DNA from: Pseudomonas saponiphila
GTDB lineage: Bacteria > Pseudomonadota > Gammaproteobacteria > Pseudomonadales > Pseudomonadaceae
Assembly: GCF_900105185.1 (NCBI RefSeq)
Contig: NZ_FNTJ01000001.1
Coordinates: forward strand, 3,802,501 to 3,866,500
DNA: 64,000 nt
Reading direction: 5' to 3'
Shown: one piece after another, positions 43,933 through 52,430 of the stretch
How the letters are laid out: each line of letters opens with the position of its first letter
How positions within the stretch are numbered: position 1 is the first letter of the stretch
Position numbers and translations under genes: made by a program
The notes under the pieces: model-generated
Database searches by the model: none
Told to the model about the DNA's origin: nothing
Seen by the model: only the letters and a program-made list of their open reading frames with translations

Positions 43933-45267
43933 TCAGAACGCGTAACGCTCAATCACTTGCCGGACCTTGGCCAGGGCCAGGCCCAGATCGGCCATGTCCA
44001 CCGAACCCAGCGCCAGGCGAATGGCGTGAGGCACCGGCCCAGCGCCGACAAAGGGCTCGGCGGTGGACACCGATATCTGCTCGCGCAACAGGGCCATGGC
44101 CACCTGATCGGCCCGCACTTCCTCGGGCAACGGCAGCCAGAGAAAGTAGGAATGGGGATGGCCGACACTGGCCAGCCCGGCCAGGGCCGCACCAGCCAGG
44201 GCCTGGCGGGCCCTGGCATCCTCGCGCTTTTCCTGCTCCAGCCGTGCCACGGTGCCATCCTCGATCCAGGCGCACGCCAGGGCGGTCATCACCCCAGGCG
44301 TGTTCCAGGTGGTGGCACGGATCGCGCGCTCGATCGGCGGCACCCACTTCAAGGGCGCCACCACGTATCCAACCCGCAGGCCGGTGGCCACGTTCTTCGA
44401 AAACCCCGAGACGTAAACCGTGAGTTCCGGCGCCAGGGCGGCCAGGGGCGGCGGCGGGTCGGGCGCCAGGAAGGCGTAGGCGGCATCTTCGATGAGCAGC
44501 AGTCCATGGGCCCGGGCAATCGCCACCAGCCGCTGGCGCCAGGCCAGGTCCAGCACCCAGCCCATGGGGTTGTGCAAGGTCGGCATGGCATACACCGCCC
44601 GCACCCTTCGCCTTCGGCACAGCGCCTCGAGAGCGTCGAGGTCCGGCCCCCGATCGCCCAGGGGAATGGCCACCAGCTCCAGCCCGTGGGCCTCGGCCAC
44701 CACCTTGAACCCGGGGTAGGTCAAGGCATCCACCGCCACCACATCGCCGGGCTTGAGCAGTGCCATCACCGTGGTTGCCAGGCCGTGCTGGGCGCCACTG
44801 ACCATCAACACCTGCTCGCCGGCAACCGCCAGCCCGCAACCGGCCAGGTAGCGTGCCAGCGTCGCCCGTTCATGGGCCCGCCCGGCGTGCGGCTGGTAGC
44901 GCAGCAAGGCTTCCAGATCGCCGGCCAAGGCCAGCTGGCGCAAGGCGCTGCGCAGTAGCTCAGCCTGTCCGGGCAGCGCCGGGTAGTTGAAATTCAGGTC
45001 CAGGGTGCCCGCGGTGGTGGCCGGCTGATCCACCCCCTGCCCGGGAGGCAGGGCGGTTTCCCGAACATAGGTGCCGCGTCCGGCTTCGCCGCTGACCAGG
45101 CCCATGGCTTCCAGCTCGGCATAGACCCGGGACGCGGTGACCAGCGCCAGTCCCTCCCGCGCCGCCAGTTGGCGATGGGTGGGCAGGCGAGTGCCCGGGG
45201 CCAGCACCCCGGCGCGGATGTCGGCGGCAAAGGCGTCCACCAGTTGCTTGTAGCGAGCACGGGCCAT
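43933..45267 (-). CDS. MocR-type GntR/aminotransferase regulator
   Basis: The product is 444 residues. An N-terminal GntR winged helix (about residues 1-70: GTRLPTHRQLAAREGLALVT, then ASRVYAELEA) is fused to a type I PLP-dependent aminotransferase domain. The PLP-binding lysine is Lys291 in SGFSKNVATG, with Asp261 in EDAAYAF and Asn233 in HNPMGW also in place. MocR regulators use PLP or its adducts as effectors and often control a divergent transporter. Here a DMT-type exporter starts 109 bases away in the opposite direction. The ATG at 45267 matches the family start. Confidence 0.88.
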   Translation of the reverse strand: MARARYKQLVDAFAADIRAGVLAPGTRLPTHRQLAAREGLALVTASRVYAELEAMGLVSGEAGRGTYVRETALPPGQGVDQPATTAGTLDLNFNYPALPGQAELLRSALRQLALAGDLEALLRYQPHAGRAHERATLARYLAGCGLAVAGEQVLMVSGAQHGLATTVMALLKPGDVVAVDALTYPGFKVVAEAHGLELVAIPLGDRGPDLDALEALCRRRRVRAVYAMPTLHNPMGWVLDLAWRQRLVAIARAHGLLLIEDAAYAFLAPDPPPPLAALAPELTVYVSGFSKNVATGLRVGYVVAPLKWVPPIERAIRATTWNTPGVMTALACAWIEDGTVARLEQEKREDARARQALAGAALAGLASVGHPHSYFLWLPLPEEVRADQVAMALLREQISVSTAEPFVGAGPVPHAIRLALGSVDMADLGLALAKVRQVIERYAF

Positions 45268-45375
45268 AGGGCGTTGTATCCATGACAATTTTTTGATTGT
45301 GCTGATCTTCAATCCTAGGATGCCTGCAACACAAGCCCCGCCGTGGCGGCCCCTGAACTCTTGAGCACTCCCTCA
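45268..45375. promoter_or_regulatory. divergent control region of MocR and DMT genes
   Basis: The gap holds a TTGT-N7-ACAA inverted repeat at 45274-45288 and an AT-rich run (AATTTTTTGATTG) at 45287-45299. Both are candidate operator or promoter elements for the MocR regulator and the exporter. Binding is inferred from the divergent layout. Confidence 0.45.
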
Positions 45376-46272
45376 ATGACACGAACATCGAACCTGCAAT
45401 CACCCGCCCTGGAATCCTCCGCCAGCGGCTGGCTCAACGGCTTTATCGGGGTGCTGATCTTCAGCGGCTCGCTGCCGGCAACCCGGGTCGCGGTGCTGGA
45501 GTTCGAGCCATTGTTCCTCACTGTGGTCCGGGCCAGCCTCGCCGGGCTTCTGGCCCTGTGCCTCCTGCTGCTGTTCAAGGAACGGCGCCCGAGCCCGGCA
45601 CAACTGCTGCCCCTGGGTGTCGTCGCCCTGGGGGTGGTCCTGGGCTTTCCGCTGCTGACCGCCCTGGCCCTGCAATACGTGACCTCGGCCCACTCCATCG
45701 TGTTTCTTGGCCTGCTGCCTCTGGCCACCGCGGTGTTTGGCGTGTTGCGTGGCGGCGAGCGACCGCGCCCGGTGTTCTGGCTGTTTTCACTGCTGGGCAG
45801 CCTGCTGGTGGTGGGCTACGCCCTGTCCCAGGGCCTCACGGCCTCGCCACGGGGTGATGCGCTGATGCTCCTGGCGGTGCTGGTCTGCGGCCTGGGTTAT
45901 GCCGAAGGCGCCAAGCTGTCGCGGACCCTGGGTGGCTGGCAGGTGATCTGCTGGGCCCTGGTGCTGTCGTTGCCGATCATGGCCGCACTGACCCTTTTCA
46001 GCGCCTCGCCCGACTTCAACGGCATCAGCCTGCCGGCCTGGTTCAGCCTGGGCTACGTCTCGCTGTTCAGCATGCTGATCGGGTTCGTCTTCTGGTATCG
46101 CGGCCTGGCTCAGGGCGGGATCGCCGCGGTCGGCCAACTGCAATTGCTGCAGCCGTTTTTTGGTCTGGCCCTGGCCGCCGGCCTGCTGCACGAACAGGTC
46201 AGCCTGGGCATGCTCGGGGTCACTCTGGCGGTGATTCTCTGCGTGGCCGGGGCCAAGCGTTGGGCCCGGTGA
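45376..46272 (+). CDS. EamA/DMT family transporter
   Basis: The product is 298 residues with ten hydrophobic spans in two EamA repeats. FSGSLPATRVAVLEFEPLFLTVVRASLAG is the start of the first, and the second opens near ALMLLAVLVCGLGYAEG. A typical YRGLAQGGIAAVGQLQLLQPFFGLALA lies in the second. EamA proteins export or take up amino acids or metabolites. It is divergent from a MocR regulator that likely controls it. The ATG at 45376 fits the first helix. A hairpin follows. The substrate is unknown. Confidence 0.87.
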   Translation: MTRTSNLQSPALESSASGWLNGFIGVLIFSGSLPATRVAVLEFEPLFLTVVRASLAGLLALCLLLLFKERRPSPAQLLPLGVVALGVVLGFPLLTALALQYVTSAHSIVFLGLLPLATAVFGVLRGGERPRPVFWLFSLLGSLLVVGYALSQGLTASPRGDALMLLAVLVCGLGYAEGAKLSRTLGGWQVICWALVLSLPIMAALTLFSASPDFNGISLPAWFSLGYVSLFSMLIGFVFWYRGLAQGGIAAVGQLQLLQPFFGLALAAGLLHEQVSLGMLGVTLAVILCVAGAKRWAR

Positions 46273-46281
46273 CAGAAACGA

Positions 46282-46310
46282 CAGTGGCAGGCTCAAGAGA
46301 CCTGCCACTG
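46282..46310 (+). terminator. hairpin terminator after the EamA gene
   Basis: CAGTGGCAGG and CCTGCCACTG pair perfectly across a 9-base loop, 9 bases after the stop. Both this gene and the small minus-strand gene that ends at 46354 point to it, so it may work on both strands. The T run is weak. Confidence 0.55.
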
Positions 46311-46353
46311 CTTGCGCCTTACCTGGCGACGGGTGCTGCAAACGGCTTGGGGT

Positions 46354-46437
46354 CTAGGTCGGAGAGATAGTGGCAAGCGCACCGATCGCGATGGTCAAGG
46401 CTAAAAATCCAAACAAGAAAAACGCCATCTTAGTCAT
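46354..46437 (-). CDS. 27-residue single-span membrane peptide
   Basis: This short frame reads MTKMAFFLFGFLALTIAIGA followed by LATISPT. It has a basic N-terminus, then one hydrophobic helix of about 18 residues. A perfect AGGAGG ribosome site stands 4 bases before the ATG. The composition (high Phe, Leu, Ile) and the strong start signal point to a real small membrane protein. It is too short for standard gene callers. The gene stands alone between the EamA terminator and a secreted protein gene. No family is recognised. Confidence 0.65.
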   Translation of the reverse strand: MTKMAFFLFGFLALTIAIGALATISPT

Positions 46438-46616
46438 CAGGCCTCCTGAACAGTAGGTATGCGGTGCAGCGGGCCCGGTTTCCAGCCGGGAGGCCGGGCG
46501 GGCGCGCCATTTTCAAACCTTAGCTGTTCTGATAACAGACGCAGATACGCAAGAAAAATACGGATCAGAAGGATCCGCCGGGGCTCGCTCGCCCATCCCT
46601 GAGCGCCTGCATGCCC

Positions 46617-46946
46617 CTAGCGCCGAGCCAGCCTGTAGCGCACGCAGTCCTCGTAGAAGCTTTTGCGCAGGGCCTCGGGCCTGATCCGCGAGGCACTGTC
46701 GTAGGTCTGCTCGGTGATTCCCAGGGCCATCATGCGCATCCAGCCCTTGCTGAACTTGTAGGTCTGGATCTTCTGCCGCGCCGCGTACAGCGACACCCCG
46801 GACAATTTCAGCTCCTGGGCCCTGGCGGCCGTTCCCGCGCCCCAACTGCAGACATAGCGATCATTGGCCTGCAGCTCCTTGGCCTGGGCCATCCCGGCAC
46901 CGCCCAACAGGGCGCACGAAGTCAGCGTAATCAACACATGGCGCAT
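46617..46946 (-). CDS. small secreted protein of unknown function
   Basis: A 109-residue protein with a Sec signal peptide (RHVLITLTSCALLGGAGMAQA, cleavage near residue 22). The mature part has one Cys pair (YVCSWG and YEDCVRY) that could form a disulphide, and a helix-rich middle (SLYAARQKIQTYKFSKGWMR). No known family is recognised. It is probably periplasmic. It stands alone, with a 179-base gap to the small membrane peptide downstream. Confidence 0.7.
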   Translation of the reverse strand: MRHVLITLTSCALLGGAGMAQAKELQANDRYVCSWGAGTAARAQELKLSGVSLYAARQKIQTYKFSKGWMRMMALGITEQTYDSASRIRPEALRKSFYEDCVRYRLARR

Positions 46947-47268
46947 TTATCGGTCACCTAACCACCTGAAAATAAAGTGATTTTGCCGATACATCAGCCA
47001 GTGCGGGGCCAGCAGATTGCCTTATCGATCAAGGCAAAGTGCCTGCCACTGCTGGCCCGTCATGCGGTACAGGCGCACCTCAGGTCAATCGTCCCGGGTC
47101 GGGGGATGCCTGATCAGGCGCGTTTTTTGGAACAAGGGCACCTTGTGCTCCCTGAGGGGTGCTTGGCCGACTCAGTATTCCAGAAAGGAATGCACGGATA
47201 AAAATCGTGCATTTTCTTTATCGCCCGGGATCTCTTAGCGTGTCCCCTTCCCCATTGGAGATCCCACC
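46947..47268. promoter_or_regulatory. 322-base gap; inverted repeat upstream of the GST gene
   Basis: No gene is supported here. The gap carries the promoters of the two divergent genes. A perfect 7-base inverted repeat, ATGCACG at 47190-47196 and CGTGCAT at 47206-47212 with a 9-base spacer, lies 57 bases before the GST start. It is followed by TTTTCTTT. It could be an operator or a terminator-like hairpin. Confidence 0.5.
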
Positions 47269-47901
47269 GTGACCAACGCCCGCCCGCGCCTGTACGTCGA
47301 TGCCCAGTTCACCAGCCCCTATGCCCTGTCCGTGTTCGTGGTGCTGCGGGAAAAGGGCATCGACTTCGAACTGCTGCCGATCGACCTGGAGACGGCCCAG
47401 AACCGCACAGCGGACTACGCCCGGCTGTCCCTGACGCAGCGAGTGCCGACCCTGGTGCATGAAGGCTTTGCCCTGTCCGAATCCTCGGCCATCGCTGAAT
47501 ACCTGGAGCAGCTGTTCCCGCAAAACCCGGTCTATCCCCACACCCCGCGACAACGCGCCAGAGCCCGCCAGGTCCAGGCCTGGTTGCGCAGCGACCTGCT
47601 GCCCATCCGCCAGGAGCGCTCGACACTGGTGGTGTTCTATGGCCACCGCGGCGGACCGCTGTCGCCGGCCGCCGCAGCAGCGGCGAACCAGCTGATCGCG
47701 GCGGCCCAAGAGCTGCTGGCGGATGGCGGCCAGTACCTGTTCGAACAATGGTCCATCGCCGATGTCGACCTGGCGCTGATGCTCAACCGGCTGATTCTCA
47801 ATGGCGACCCGGTGCCGGCCAACTTGGTGGACTATGCCCGACGCCAGTGGCAGCACCCGGCAGTGCAGGAGTGGCTGCACCTACCACGTCCGGCGCTGTA
47901 G
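47269..47901 (+). CDS. yfcF: glutathione S-transferase, YfcF-like
   Basis: A 210-residue cytosolic glutathione transferase. The N-terminal thioredoxin-like domain shows FTSPYALSVFVVLREKGIDFE with the active-site Ser/Tyr region, VPTLVHEG and SESSAIAEYLE (about residues 70-80) for glutathione. The C-terminal helical domain has EQWSIADVDLALML. The pattern matches YfcF, which is linked to peroxide defence in E. coli. GTG at 47269 is the start, following GGAGATCCCACC. It is probably a single gene, followed by a strong hairpin. Confidence 0.87.
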   Translation: MTNARPRLYVDAQFTSPYALSVFVVLREKGIDFELLPIDLETAQNRTADYARLSLTQRVPTLVHEGFALSESSAIAEYLEQLFPQNPVYPHTPRQRARARQVQAWLRSDLLPIRQERSTLVVFYGHRGGPLSPAAAAAANQLIAAAQELLADGGQYLFEQWSIADVDLALMLNRLILNGDPVPANLVDYARRQWQHPAVQEWLHLPRPAL

Positions 47902-47944
47902 CAGCCAACGGCCGCAGGTGCTGGCAACCGGGCAAACGGCAAAA

Positions 47945-47968
47945 ACCCTCCCGGCCAACCGGGAGGGT
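47945..47968 (+). terminator. hairpin after the GST gene
   Basis: ACCCTCCCGG and CCGGGAGGGT pair across a CCAA loop between the converging GST and darcynin genes. The stem is perfect and GC-rich, with an A run before it that would serve as the T run of the minus strand. It most likely ends the darcynin transcript and may act in both directions. Confidence 0.75.
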
Positions 47969-47988
47969 GCAACGACGGAACAGGCGCC

Positions 47989-48336
47989 TCAGGAGGCCAG
48001 CAATTGCCGCTGGCCATAGTTCTTGGCATAGGCATTCTCCACTCCGGGGAGAATTTCCACGACCTTGAAGTAGCGATCCCAGAACGGCGTTTCTCGCAGT
48101 TCTTCCACCAACAGCTCATAGGCGTGATGGCTGCTGGCCTCCCACCACCAGAGATCGGTGACCCGAGCCGAATAGAACTCGATATCAAAAAAGCGCATGG
48201 ACACCTCTGCCGAGTGTTTCTGCAGAATCGGCTCCATCTGGGTACGCATCAGATCAAAGCGCTCCTCGACGGAGAATCCCAGCCACTCCGGGGTGGTCTT
48301 GACCAGCATGAACACGCTGAGCACGGCGACGGACAT
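47989..48336 (-). CDS. darcynin family protein
   Basis: The 115-residue product matches the darcynin family of small proteins of unknown function: [20 protein letters not shown] at the start, [22 protein letters not shown] in the middle and [22 protein letters not shown] near the end. No signal peptide is present. ATG 48336 directly abuts the truncated TetR gene and has no ribosome site, so the upstream control region seems to have been deleted. A GTG a few codons in is an alternative start. Expression in this strain is doubtful. Confidence 0.85.
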   Translation of the reverse strand: MSVAVLSVFMLVKTTPEWLGFSVEERFDLMRTQMEPILQKHSAEVSMRFFDIEFYSARVTDLWWWEASSHHAYELLVEELRETPFWDRYFKVVEILPGVENAYAKNYGQRQLLAS

Positions 48337-48816
48337 AGTGTGGCGCAGCGGGCGGGGGTCAGCATCGGGTCGCTGTATCAGTACTTTCCCAATCGTGATG
48401 CCCTGACCGTGGCCCTGATCGAACGAGAGACGGCGCAACTGCTGCACGACATCTAGGCGGCTAGCGATCTCACCGACGCTCTGGAGCGCATCCGCGCCAT
48501 GGTCCAGGCCGCGGTGACCCACCAGTTGCGCCGGCCGGAACTGGCCCGGGTCATCGATTTCGAGGAACGACGGCTGCCGTTGCAGGAGCGGCACCAGCGA
48601 GTGGCCCAGGTCATTCATCAAACCCTGGTCGAGGCCCTGCAATTGGCCGATGCACCATGGGTGCTCGATGACGTGACCACCGTGGCCCATGACCTGTTCG
48701 CCCTGACCCACGGCATGATCGATGCCGCGGGTGAGCGAGGCGAAACCGACGCCCTGGACCTGGAGCGCCGGGTCATGCGCGCCATCCGCGGCTACCTGAC
48801 GATCGCCGGAGAATGA
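48337..48816 (+). pseudogene. TetR family regulator, 5'-truncated and with an internal TAG
   Basis: The plus-strand frame begins abruptly inside the helix-turn-helix: [20 protein letters not shown], with the first 35-40 residues of a TetR protein missing. A TAG at 48454-48456 interrupts the frame just after AQLLHDI. After the stop the same frame continues as a normal TetR C-terminal domain ([20 protein letters not shown], then [15 protein letters not shown], ending TIAGE). Both defects together make it a pseudogene. It was probably the divergent regulator of the darcynin gene, with which it now overlaps end to end. Confidence 0.85.
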
Positions 48817-48838
48817 TCGGCCAGCGCGGCGACGCTCA

Positions 48839-49360
48839 TTACGGCTGACGCAAATAGGCAAACATATGCTGGGCATAATCGGCCTTGCCCAGGGGCACGC
48901 CGTTATGCCGCAGAATGTTGTAGGCCGTGACCAGATGGAAATAGAACTGCGGTATCGCCCAGTTGCGGACGAACTCTTCGCCGTTCATGTCGAAGGCGAT
49001 ACCGTCGCGCAGCTCGATGGCGATGGCTCGCGGGCCACTGCGATCAATTACCTCGTGATCCGCGGCCGCCAGGAACGCCAGAGTATCGTCGATCTGTGCC
49101 AGGGCCTCGACCATGCTGACCGGCGCCTGCAACACGCTCAGCGGCTGCCCGCCAAGGCGCTGCAGCGCTTCCCGGGCCTGGGTGCAGGTAAAACGCACCT
49201 GGGCCGCCAGATCATGCATGTCCGGCGCCAGCCTCGACTGCAGCAGAACCTGAGGGTCGAACCCCTGCTCCCGGGCACGCTCCTCGCCCTTGCGTAGAAA
49301 GCCGCCAAGGGCCAGCAGCATCTGGGTGAAACAGGGCACGGTGATGGCGTAGATGGACAT
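48839..49360 (-). CDS. DUF1993 domain protein
   Basis: A 173-residue protein matching the DUF1993 family. It opens [21 protein letters not shown], contains [20 protein letters not shown] (about residues 39-58), and ends with [20 protein letters not shown] and DYAQHMF. The fold is a DinB-like four-helix bundle, and the His residues could bind a metal. An AAGGAT ribosome site stands 5 bases before the ATG. The function is unknown. It is tail to tail with the TetR remnant. Confidence 0.88.
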   Translation of the reverse strand: MSIYAITVPCFTQMLLALGGFLRKGEERAREQGFDPQVLLQSRLAPDMHDLAAQVRFTCTQAREALQRLGGQPLSVLQAPVSMVEALAQIDDTLAFLAAADHEVIDRSGPRAIAIELRDGIAFDMNGEEFVRNWAIPQFYFHLVTAYNILRHNGVPLGKADYAQHMFAYLRQP

Positions 49361-49552
49361 GGGTCATCCTTCGATGAGGTACAGGCACAGTGATTGATCA
49401 GGGCTCGTCGGCCCGCCACAGAACCTGATGGATCCTAGCAGAGGGCATGCCTGGCCAAGCACCGGGCAACGCCGGAAAAGTACCCCTCGGCCGATCCGGC
49501 TGGTATGGTGCGCCCCTTGGAAATACACCGCCCGACCCTGAGGAACCTGACC

Positions 49553-49984
49553 TTGAGCAGTGAAGCAAAAATGACCGGTGACCTGTTCGAAGTCGACAAG
49601 CGCCTGGCCCTCAAGCCCATCGTCGACTTCAACAGCTACCTGCGCGCCGCCTTCGCCGACGGCCCTTGCACCTGTGGCCGCTGCGTCGCCAGCCAGGGAG
49701 ACGAAACCGGCTACGAGCACTCGCACAGCTTCAACTTTGCCGGCAAGGTAGCCAACCGCCGCTTCGCCACCACCGCCGGCAGCGACGTGCTGCTGGCCCT
49801 GAAGAAAGCCTGGCTGTCCTTCACCAAGGCCGAACTGCCCGGCAGCGGCAACCTCGACCTGGCGACGGTGAAAGAGTTTGTCGAACCCGAGCTGCACAAA
49901 CGGCTGCTACCCTTGTTCGTCGCCAGCGGCCTGGTCCAGGAGGTGGATGGCCAGCTGCAGATTCAGGCGCAAGTGGCGGCTTGA
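49553..49984 (+). CDS. hypothetical protein
   Basis: A soluble 143-residue protein. The N-terminal part has GPCTCGRCVASQGDETGYEHSHSF, with three Cys and two His that might bind zinc. The rest is helical (SDVLLALKKAWLSFTKAELPG, then LATVKEFVEPELHKRLLPLF). The TTG at 49553 is preferred because AGGA lies 8 bases upstream; the ATG at 49571 is the alternative. No family is recognised. A stem-loop separates it from the converging methyltransferase gene. Confidence 0.65.
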   Translation: MSSEAKMTGDLFEVDKRLALKPIVDFNSYLRAAFADGPCTCGRCVASQGDETGYEHSHSFNFAGKVANRRFATTAGSDVLLALKKAWLSFTKAELPGSGNLDLATVKEFVEPELHKRLLPLFVASGLVQEVDGQLQIQAQVAA

Positions 49985-49993
49985 GACAACCGT

Positions 49994-50022
49994 CACGCCT
50001 CTGCCGCGAGCACAGAGGCGTG
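49994..50022. terminator. stem-loop between converging genes
   Basis: CACGCCTCTG and CAGAGGCGTG form a perfect 10-base stem with a 9-base loop. It sits between the stop codons of two converging genes and probably serves both. Confidence 0.65.
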
Positions 50023-50026
50023 CGAC

Positions 50027-50488
50027 CTACAGCCAGCGCCGCACCCGCTGTCGATAGTCCGCAAAATCAGCGCCAAACAGCTGCCCGAGCGCCCGTTCTT
50101 CGGGGCTGATCTGAAAGCGGTTCATGTACAGGACAAACCCCAGGACGCCCAGCAGCACCAGGGGCGAGGCCAGGTATAGCCCCCAGGCCAGCAACCACAG
50201 GGCAAAGCCGACGTACATCGGGTTGCGGGTGTAGCGGTAGATGCCCGACGTCACCAGGGCCGAGGCGCTGGCGGGTTTGAGCGGGTTGACCGTGGTCCTG
50301 GCCCGGCGAAAGGATAGCCCCCCGGCCAGGACAAACAGCAGCCCGGCCATCACCAGCGGCAAGGCCAGCAGCAGGCGCGTGTGCAGGTCCGGATCCAGGC
50401 CCGGCAACCAGCGCGAAAACAGTCCCATCAAGACCCCGAACAGCACCGCGACCAGCGGTGGCGGAATGCGGTTTTCCAATGCCTGCAT
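50027..50488 (-). CDS. isoprenylcysteine carboxylmethyltransferase-family membrane protein
   Basis: A 153-residue inner-membrane protein with four likely spans. The conserved C-terminal motif is visible: GIYRYTRNPMYVGFALWLLAWG (about residues 83-104) followed by FQISPEERALGQLFGADFADY. This is the ICMT/PEMT-type methyltransferase signature, with RNPMY and the EE pair typical of S-adenosylmethionine-dependent membrane methyltransferases. The bacterial substrates are unknown. The ATG at 50488 starts a hydrophobic first helix. Confidence 0.82.
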   Translation of the reverse strand: MQALENRIPPPLVAVLFGVLMGLFSRWLPGLDPDLHTRLLLALPLVMAGLLFVLAGGLSFRRARTTVNPLKPASASALVTSGIYRYTRNPMYVGFALWLLAWGLYLASPLVLLGVLGFVLYMNRFQISPEERALGQLFGADFADYRQRVRRWL

Positions 50489-50776
50489 GATGCTTCTCTC
50501 CTCTGCCCGACCGTCGGCCAGGGCGCGTTACAGGTTGCCCGGCCCTTTCCTGCCGTTCGGTGCCGGCGCTGCGCGCAGGGCGGCGTCGCCCTGCCCATGG
50601 GGCCCTGCATGCGCGAAAAACCGCGAACACAAGTGTTGAGAGAGCAAGGCGATTGACTCACTATGTCGCTCCTTGCGGGTAGCCCCCAGGACCGCGGCCG
50701 CGATAAGCCGCTGGCGATTTATAAAGGGTTCGCCCACTTGCGGCAACGCTGACCCGAAACCTCGGAAACCCTGACC

Positions 50777-51178
50777 ATGCAAAACCGGTATCAAGGCAGC
50801 TGCCTGTGCGGCGCGGTGACTTATCAAGTGTCCGGCGCGCTGAAAGCCGTCACCCACTGCCATTGCCACAAATGCCAGAAGGGCCACGGTGCAGCCTTTG
50901 CCTCCTACGCCAGCACGCCGCGCGCGAATCTGCACCTCAGCGACCCCGATACAGCCCTCAAGGGCTATGAGTCCTCCCCCGGCGTATGGCGCCAGTTCTG
51001 CTACCACTGTGGCTCATCGCTGTTCTGGCGAGATGCCCGGGGCGAATACGCCGAGTGGATTTCAATCGCCATCGCTACCCTGGATACGCCATTCACGGCC
51101 CCCAAGCAGAAGTACCACTGCGTGGCCATGAAGGCCAGCTGGCATGCCATCACCGATCACTATCCGCAGCTGCCCTGA
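50777..51178 (+). CDS. GFA/CENP-V family zinc protein
   Basis: A 133-residue protein of the glutathione-dependent formaldehyde-activating (GFA) family. Zinc-binding cysteines are visible in GSCLCGAV (residues 8-15), HCHCHKCQ (27-34) and FCYHCGS (73-79). The fold is the CENP-V/GFA beta-tent. Most members are of unknown substrate, and the name does not prove formaldehyde activity. The ATG is well placed 13 bases after CCGAAACCTCGGAAACC. It probably shares a transcript with the next gene, 43 bases away. Confidence 0.86.
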   Translation: MQNRYQGSCLCGAVTYQVSGALKAVTHCHCHKCQKGHGAAFASYASTPRANLHLSDPDTALKGYESSPGVWRQFCYHCGSSLFWRDARGEYAEWISIAIATLDTPFTAPKQKYHCVAMKASWHAITDHYPQLP

Positions 51179-51221
51179 CCCCGGGCGCAGCAGCGCCCCA
51201 AGATGAAGGATCGACCAACAA

Positions 51222-51563
51222 ATGAGCCAGCACTGGTGCTACGTATGGCTGCTGCCGCTGCTGGAAAGCCCCTACGAGTCGGTAGCGGCCAACCTGCCCG
51301 GCGCCCTGGCCGAGCGGGATATCAAGCACCCGCCGCCCCAGGCGGTCAACCTGCGCCAGTTACTGCTGACCGCCCTGGAGTCCGACTCGGAATACTGGGC
51401 GCAACGTGCCGTGATCTGGCTGGAGTCGGGTTTTCCACTGGATCGCGAGCTGTGCGAAACCCTGCTGCATCAGGTTTCTCGCAAACGCTTCAGCCAATCC
51501 ATCCGGCACCGGCTGACGCCCCTGGGCAAGCGCTGGCTGCGTCAGCACGGCCCGACAAACTGA
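51222..51563 (+). CDS. hypothetical helical protein
   Basis: The soluble, mostly helical product is 113 residues: HWCYVWLLPLLESPYESVAA at the start, PPPQAVNLRQLLLTALESDS in the middle, and a basic C-terminus (RKRFSQSIRHRLTPLGKRWL). An AAGGAT ribosome site lies 11 bases before the ATG. It follows the GFA gene by 43 bases and converges on the cell-wall hydrolase gene. The family is not recognised, and homologues appear confined to pseudomonads as far as I recall. Confidence 0.65.
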   Translation: MSQHWCYVWLLPLLESPYESVAANLPGALAERDIKHPPPQAVNLRQLLLTALESDSEYWAQRAVIWLESGFPLDRELCETLLHQVSRKRFSQSIRHRLTPLGKRWLRQHGPTN

Positions 51564-51584
51564 ACGCCACCGCGCCCGGCGCTG

Positions 51585-52208
51585 CTAGCGCGCCGCCAGA
51601 TCCTTGGGTTTGTAGAACAGGAAATGACCGATTTCAGTGGTCTTGATATAGCTCTTGGCCCACTGCGGTGAAACGCTGCGGTCGTGAAAGTACAGGGCAC
51701 CGCCGGTGCGGTCCTTGAGCTGCTGATTCAGCGCCTTGCGGGCAATTTCCTTGGCGATGGTGTAGCGCTCTTCCTCTTGCACCTGGTCGGGACGGCCGTC
51801 ACACCACCAGGAAAACTGGCAAGGACTTTTCTCCGAACCCTGCTTGACCACTTCGCACACGGTAGACGGAAACCCCTCATGGCCCAGACGGTTCAGGACC
51901 ACATCGGCCACCGCTTCCATATCGGCAGACTCGCCGCCTTTGGCTTCCCAATACAGGGTCCGCGACAGACAGGTGATGGCATCGTCCACCGGTGCCTGTC
52001 CGGCGGGATCCACGGCCTGGACTTCAGTCCTGGTGATGGGCGCCGCCTGGGGCTCGGCCTTGGGGCTCTCTTTGTCCGCGACCTTCTGCTCCAGAACCTG
52101 TGCCTTGTCCTTGGCGACTTCCTGAATTGCAGCTTGCGGCTCGGCGGCCAGCAGCTGGGCGATATAGAACATCAAACCGTAGCAGGCAAGCCTTGTGATG
52201 AAGTGCAT
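51585..52208 (-). CDS. cell wall hydrolase (SleB-like)
   Basis: A 207-residue exported protein with a hydrophobic N-terminal signal (RLACYGLMFYIAQLLA), a charged linker (KDKAQVLEQKVADKE) and a SleB-type hydrolase domain. In this domain LSRTLYWEAKGGESADMEAV (with catalytic Glu near residue 88), VVLNRLGHEGFPSTVCEVV and QFSWWCDGRPD (about 131-141) match the lytic transglycosylase-like cell-wall hydrolases, which cleave peptidoglycan. The start ATG at 52208 fits the signal. It is not a spore protein here; the family is widespread in Proteobacteria. Confidence 0.86.
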   Translation of the reverse strand: MHFITRLACYGLMFYIAQLLAAEPQAAIQEVAKDKAQVLEQKVADKESPKAEPQAAPITRTEVQAVDPAGQAPVDDAITCLSRTLYWEAKGGESADMEAVADVVLNRLGHEGFPSTVCEVVKQGSEKSPCQFSWWCDGRPDQVQEEERYTIAKEIARKALNQQLKDRTGGALYFHDRSVSPQWAKSYIKTTEIGHFLFYKPKDLAAR

Positions 52209-52430
52209 GATCGACTCTTCCAGCAAGTCATGGACCCTGGATCAACGCCAGCCCCGAGCCATTGAGCGACAGAGCAGCGCACCGAGGCCGGCGCACGGGC
52301 GCGTAGGCGACAACCGACGGGTCATGAGCGGGCCATATCGAATCGACCATGGCGCCACAAAAACATTCCCTTGAAAAACGCTCACCGGGCTGGGGACGCC
52401 GGACCTCGGCGCAGCGTCCCGCCCCATGGC

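Noticed and set aside
46977..47201. A 74-codon plus-strand frame before the GST gene
   Set aside because: It lacks a ribosome site and protein-like composition, and it crosses the inverted repeat that is a better explanation for the region.
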